Assembly: GCA_013180625.2 (NCBI GenBank)
Contig: SNVD02010297.1
Location: 372,001-436,000, forward strand
From: Boswellia sacra
Lineage: Eukaryota; Streptophyta; Magnoliopsida; Sapindales; Burseraceae
Length of the DNA: 64,000 bases
Direction: 5' to 3'
Part shown: positions 61,278 through 64,000 of the stretch, piece after piece
Layout: each line of letters opens with the position of its first letter
Numbering within the stretch: the first letter of the stretch is position 1
Notes under the pieces: model-generated
What the model saw: the letters and a program-made list of their open reading frames with translations, nothing else
Told to the model about the DNA's origin: nothing
Database searches by the model: none
Position numbers and translations under genes: made by a program

Positions 61278-61961
61278 ATTTATATTTATTTCCCTAATCA
61301 ATCTTGACACCACTCGTAAAGTGGAGGTCTTGATCCATTGTAGATAATCCTTAGCACATCAAATGCTTGGATCCTTTCTAAATGTCGTATGGTTCTTTCT
61401 TACCGACACTTGATTTGTTGTAGATATATGGTGATTAGCACATTGGATGCTTGAACCCATTTACAAGAAGTGGTATAAATATTGGTAATGAAACAAATAT
61501 AATTCATATAACTAAAATGAGCTTAAATGATATACCTTTCGATTGGAACCTCATTGATGTATAGATTCCAATTGAGTTATAATTGGGTTACTTATCTTTA
61601 TTTAATATATCAAGGGCGAATCTCTTAACCTTATCTTTCATTATTATTATGTCAATTTCTCTTATTTGTGTATTTTAGGTATTCTTGTTTATTACTTATT
61701 AAATTGTTCCTTTATTTCCATAGATGGTTTAACCACCTCTTATTCTTGATTTACATTTGAATGATCGGTTATATCGCCTATCATGTTGCCTTTATTTGTT
61801 AATATCATCTTGTTATTCATTTGAATTATTTTTGCCATATTTGCCTATCTTATAGTTTGTAGCGCTAAATCCCCTTCCTCGTAGATCGACCCCAGTCTTA
61901 CTAGGTTTATTACTTTAACAATCTTATATTTGGGAGATATTTTTCGGATGTGTCAAGTTTT

Positions 61962-61978
61962 TGGCGCTGTTGTCGGGA
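61962..61978 (+). other. Retrotransposon primer binding site
   Basis: TGGCGCTGTTGTCGGGA lies a few bases after the LTR end. The plant Athila/Tat consensus as I recall it (TGGCGCCGTTGCCGGG) differs at two positions, both C-to-T changes. The site would prime reverse transcription from a host tRNA. Confidence 0.75.
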
Positions 61979-62155
61979 AGGTAAAATTTGGCGTGCAAAA
62001 TTGTAAGTATTCTCTTTTCTCATTTTAGATCTTAATTTTTTCCTTGTCGTGTAATTCATCTTTTCTTTTCTTTTCTCTTTTAAATTTGCATAAAAATTTG
62101 GTCATGCACATCTAGTGGTAGACTTGTTAGAAAAGCATCATCTTCCTGAGAAAAC

Positions 62156-63172
62156 ATGGCCGACAATCAAGTAGAAAGGTTCACAGATGAAGGGGATAAT
62201 TGTTCCCAACAAAATGATCAAAACCAACCAAGAACCCTCAGAGATTACATGAATTCGGTAAGGACTAGTACACCATCTTATGTGGTTTCTCCTCTTAATG
62301 TAATGCATTTCCATTTCAAACCGAGTTTTGTTTGACTTTTACCCACCTTTCATGGCCTTGATATGGAGAACCTATATTCGCACTTAAAAATCTTTGAAGA
62401 GGTATGTAACTCCTACAGTGACCCAAATTGTAGCATAAATACCATTAGATTAAAGCTATTTCCTTTTTCTTTAAAAGATAATGCTAGAACATGGCTATAA
62501 AATTTGAGGTCAAGTTCCATCAGTTCATGGGATGAGATGAAACAACAATTTTTGAAAAATAATTTTCCTACCCATAGAACAAATTCTTTTAAAAGACAAA
62601 TCTCTACTTTCACTCAAAAACAAGGAGAAACCCTTTACCAATGTTGGGATAGGTATAAAGAATTACTTAATACCTGTCCTTACCATGGTTTTGAAACTTG
62701 GAGAATAGTTGCACACTTCTATGAAGGGTTAACACCTCAAGATAGGCAACTAGTAGAGCTAATGTGTAATAGAGAATTTGGAGATAAAGATCTTCATGAA
62801 GCAATTGACTACCTAGATTCCTTAGCAGATAAAGCCTAAAATTGGGACACTATTGGCACCTATGAGGCACCAAGCAAGGCCCCAACCTCGACATCTAATA
62901 GAGGCATTTACAACCTTAGGGAAGGCCATGACCTTCAAGTAAGATATGCATCCCTATCTAGAAAAGGCGAGGCTTTAGAAATGAAAAAGAGTGGTCAATT
63001 GAATTCTATTCAAGAAATCGTCTATCACATTTGTAATGATAATGACCATTCTACTGATGAGTGCCCTACTTTGCCTGCCTTTAAGGAATGTCTCCATGAA
63101 CAAGCTAATACCTTGAACACTTTCAAAAGGCCAAATCACGATCCATACTCACAAACCTACGATCTCGGTTAG
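62156..63172 (+). pseudogene. Athila/Tat-like gag, dead
   Basis: A single frame from ATG 62156 (MADNQVERF) shows the retrotransposon gag pattern: LPTFHGLD, HLKIFEEVC, IRLKLFPFSLKDNARTWL, then WDEMKQQFLKNNFP, GETLYQCWDRYKELL and HFYEGLTPQDRQ. A cysteine/histidine segment CNDNDHSTDECP (about 63037-63070) resembles the zinc-knuckle area. In-frame stops at 62333 (TGA), 62498 (TAA), 62837 (TAA) and 63170 (TAG) show that it cannot make full-length Gag. The capsid protein would package element RNA in an intact copy. Confidence 0.85.
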
Positions 63173-63733
63173 AGAAATCATCCAAATTTTAGTCAAAAAA
63201 TGACAATCATGCACAATCTTCACAAGTCTCTTTTCAAACACGACAAAATTTTTAAAATTCTCATGATCATACATATGTTCCTCCTCCTAGGAATGACCTT
63301 GAAGAGAAATTGCATTCATTCATTGCAAAGCAAGAGACTTTCAATAGTCAAACTGCTCGAACATTAGCAAATTTGTCATACACTCTTGCAAAATTTGCAT
63401 CTATATTTAGCATCCAAGAAAAAGGAAAATTTCCTTCTCAAATATTGTAAAACCCTAGAGATCAATCTACTCAAATGCAGGGAGTTCAAATAGCCATTAT
63501 ATGGACCAAGCCAAATTAGTCATAACCTTTCGCAATGGTAAGCTTGCTGAAAAACATATTCCTAAACCTTATGAGAAAAAAGAAGAATCGATCTTTAAAG
63601 GTCAAGAAGAGGTTACCAAACCAACACCTAGAGAAAAAGAAACCAAATCCCCATCTGTGCCTCCATTTCCTTAAGCATTAGCCACACAAAAGAAGCTAAC
63701 TCACAATTCTGAAATTTTTGAAATTTTCAAACA

Positions 63734-64000
63734 GTGAAGGTTAATATTCCATTGCTAGATGTGATCAAACAAGTACCTTCTTATACAAAATTTTTGAAAG
63801 ATTTGTGCACTGTGAAAAGAAAATTGAAATTGAATGTGAAAAAGAAGGCCTTTCTAGCTGAGCAAGTAAGTGCTATTCTTTAAAACAATAATACAGTGAA
63901 ATATAAGGATCCATGTTGTCCTACAATTTTATGTGTTATTGGAGATCATAAAATTGAACAAGCTTTACTTGATCTTAGTGCTAGTGTGAATTTGCTTCCA
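63734..64000 (+). pseudogene. Start of Ty3/gypsy protease region, broken, running off the window
   Basis: In the same frame as gag, the sequence reads VNIPLLDVIKQVPSYTKFLK, then KKAFLAEQVSAIL, a TAA stop at 63881-63883, and LLDLSASVNLLP at the edge. Plant gypsy elements of this group have DLGAS at the aspartic protease active site; here the glycine is serine. The stop and the altered active site mark it as dead. The rest of pol lies outside the window. Confidence 0.75.

Larger units (their letters stand above)
59807..61955 (+). mobile_element. 5' LTR of an Athila/Tat-like Ty3/gypsy retrotransposon
   Basis: Starts TGATGAACAC and ends GATGTGTCA at 61955, seven bases before a primer binding site. 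The length is about 2.15 kb including a 642-bp MULE-type insertion, so about 1.5 kb originally, a usual Athila size. A TATAAATAAA box at about 60369-60378 is a plausible promoter. The element continues past the right edge of the window, so the 3' LTR and target duplication cannot be assessed. Confidence 0.75.

Noticed and set aside
1..64000. CRISPR arrays, operons, riboswitches or phage-like systems
   Set aside because: The window is a eukaryotic plant nuclear region. Spaced repeats found are microsatellites, minisatellites or transposon parts.

Overview
The window is nuclear DNA from a core eudicot plant. The evidence is AT-rich sequence, genes split by GT-AG introns, one unmistakable plant-specific protein (a SMAX1-type karrikin/strigolactone pathway repressor), plant-type Ty3/gypsy (Athila/Tat-like) retroelements, and MULE, hAT, CACTA-like and PIF/Harbinger DNA transposons. 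The species cannot be fixed from the sequence alone. I see no bacterial-type operons, CRISPR arrays or rRNA, and recognised no tRNA.

Only two intact protein-coding genes can be supported, both on the + strand. (1) 12257-16993 is a nine-exon gene for a BNR/Asp-box (sialidase-like beta-propeller) protein of 401 residues; every intron is GT-AG and the reading frame closes exactly. (2) 39034-42840 is a three-exon SMAX1 orthologue of 1042 residues with double Clp-N repeats, degenerate nucleotide-binding sites, the FRGKT degradation motif and an FDLNQ EAR motif. From memory, Arabidopsis also has a BNR/Asp-box gene (At5g57700) next to SMAX1 (At5g57710), so this pair looks like conserved microsynteny, here stretched to about 22 kb.

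Layout. 1-2070: possible last two exons of an unidentified gene (2-188) and a decayed fragment of an actin-depolymerizing-factor (ADF) exon (838-954). 2170-8190: a CACTA-like terminus with four hairpins, then a dead reverse-strand Mutator (MULE) transposase split by a 1414-bp solo LTR with a perfect 5-bp target duplication. 8926-11841: a non-autonomous MULE with long terminal inverted repeats that contains an 876-bp hAT-like element, which itself carries a diverged minisatellite. 12.0-19.4 kb: the BNR gene and its probable spliced 3' UTR. 19.4-37.9 kb: long AT-rich intergenic DNA with microsatellites and a 2088-bp solo LTR (perfect 5-bp target duplication) sitting in an older small MITE. 37.9-43.2 kb: SMAX1 with its CT-rich leader. 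43.2-52.0 kb: intergenic, no gene recognised. 52.0-64.0 kb: a transposon cluster made of a 1726-bp hAT element with a perfect 8-bp target duplication, a dead Harbinger Myb-like gene, a dead reverse-strand Ty3/gypsy pol, and the left part of an Athila/Tat-like retrotransposon (LTR, primer binding site, gag, start of protease) whose LTR holds a nested pair of related MULE-type MITEs.

I found no clear undescribed biological system. The most informative observations are the BNR-SMAX1 gene pair, the exact 11-bp repeat at the two ends of SMAX1 intron 1, the nested transposon histories readable from target duplications, the hairpin array in the CACTA-like end, and the concentration of C-to-T type decay in the right-hand retrotransposon.
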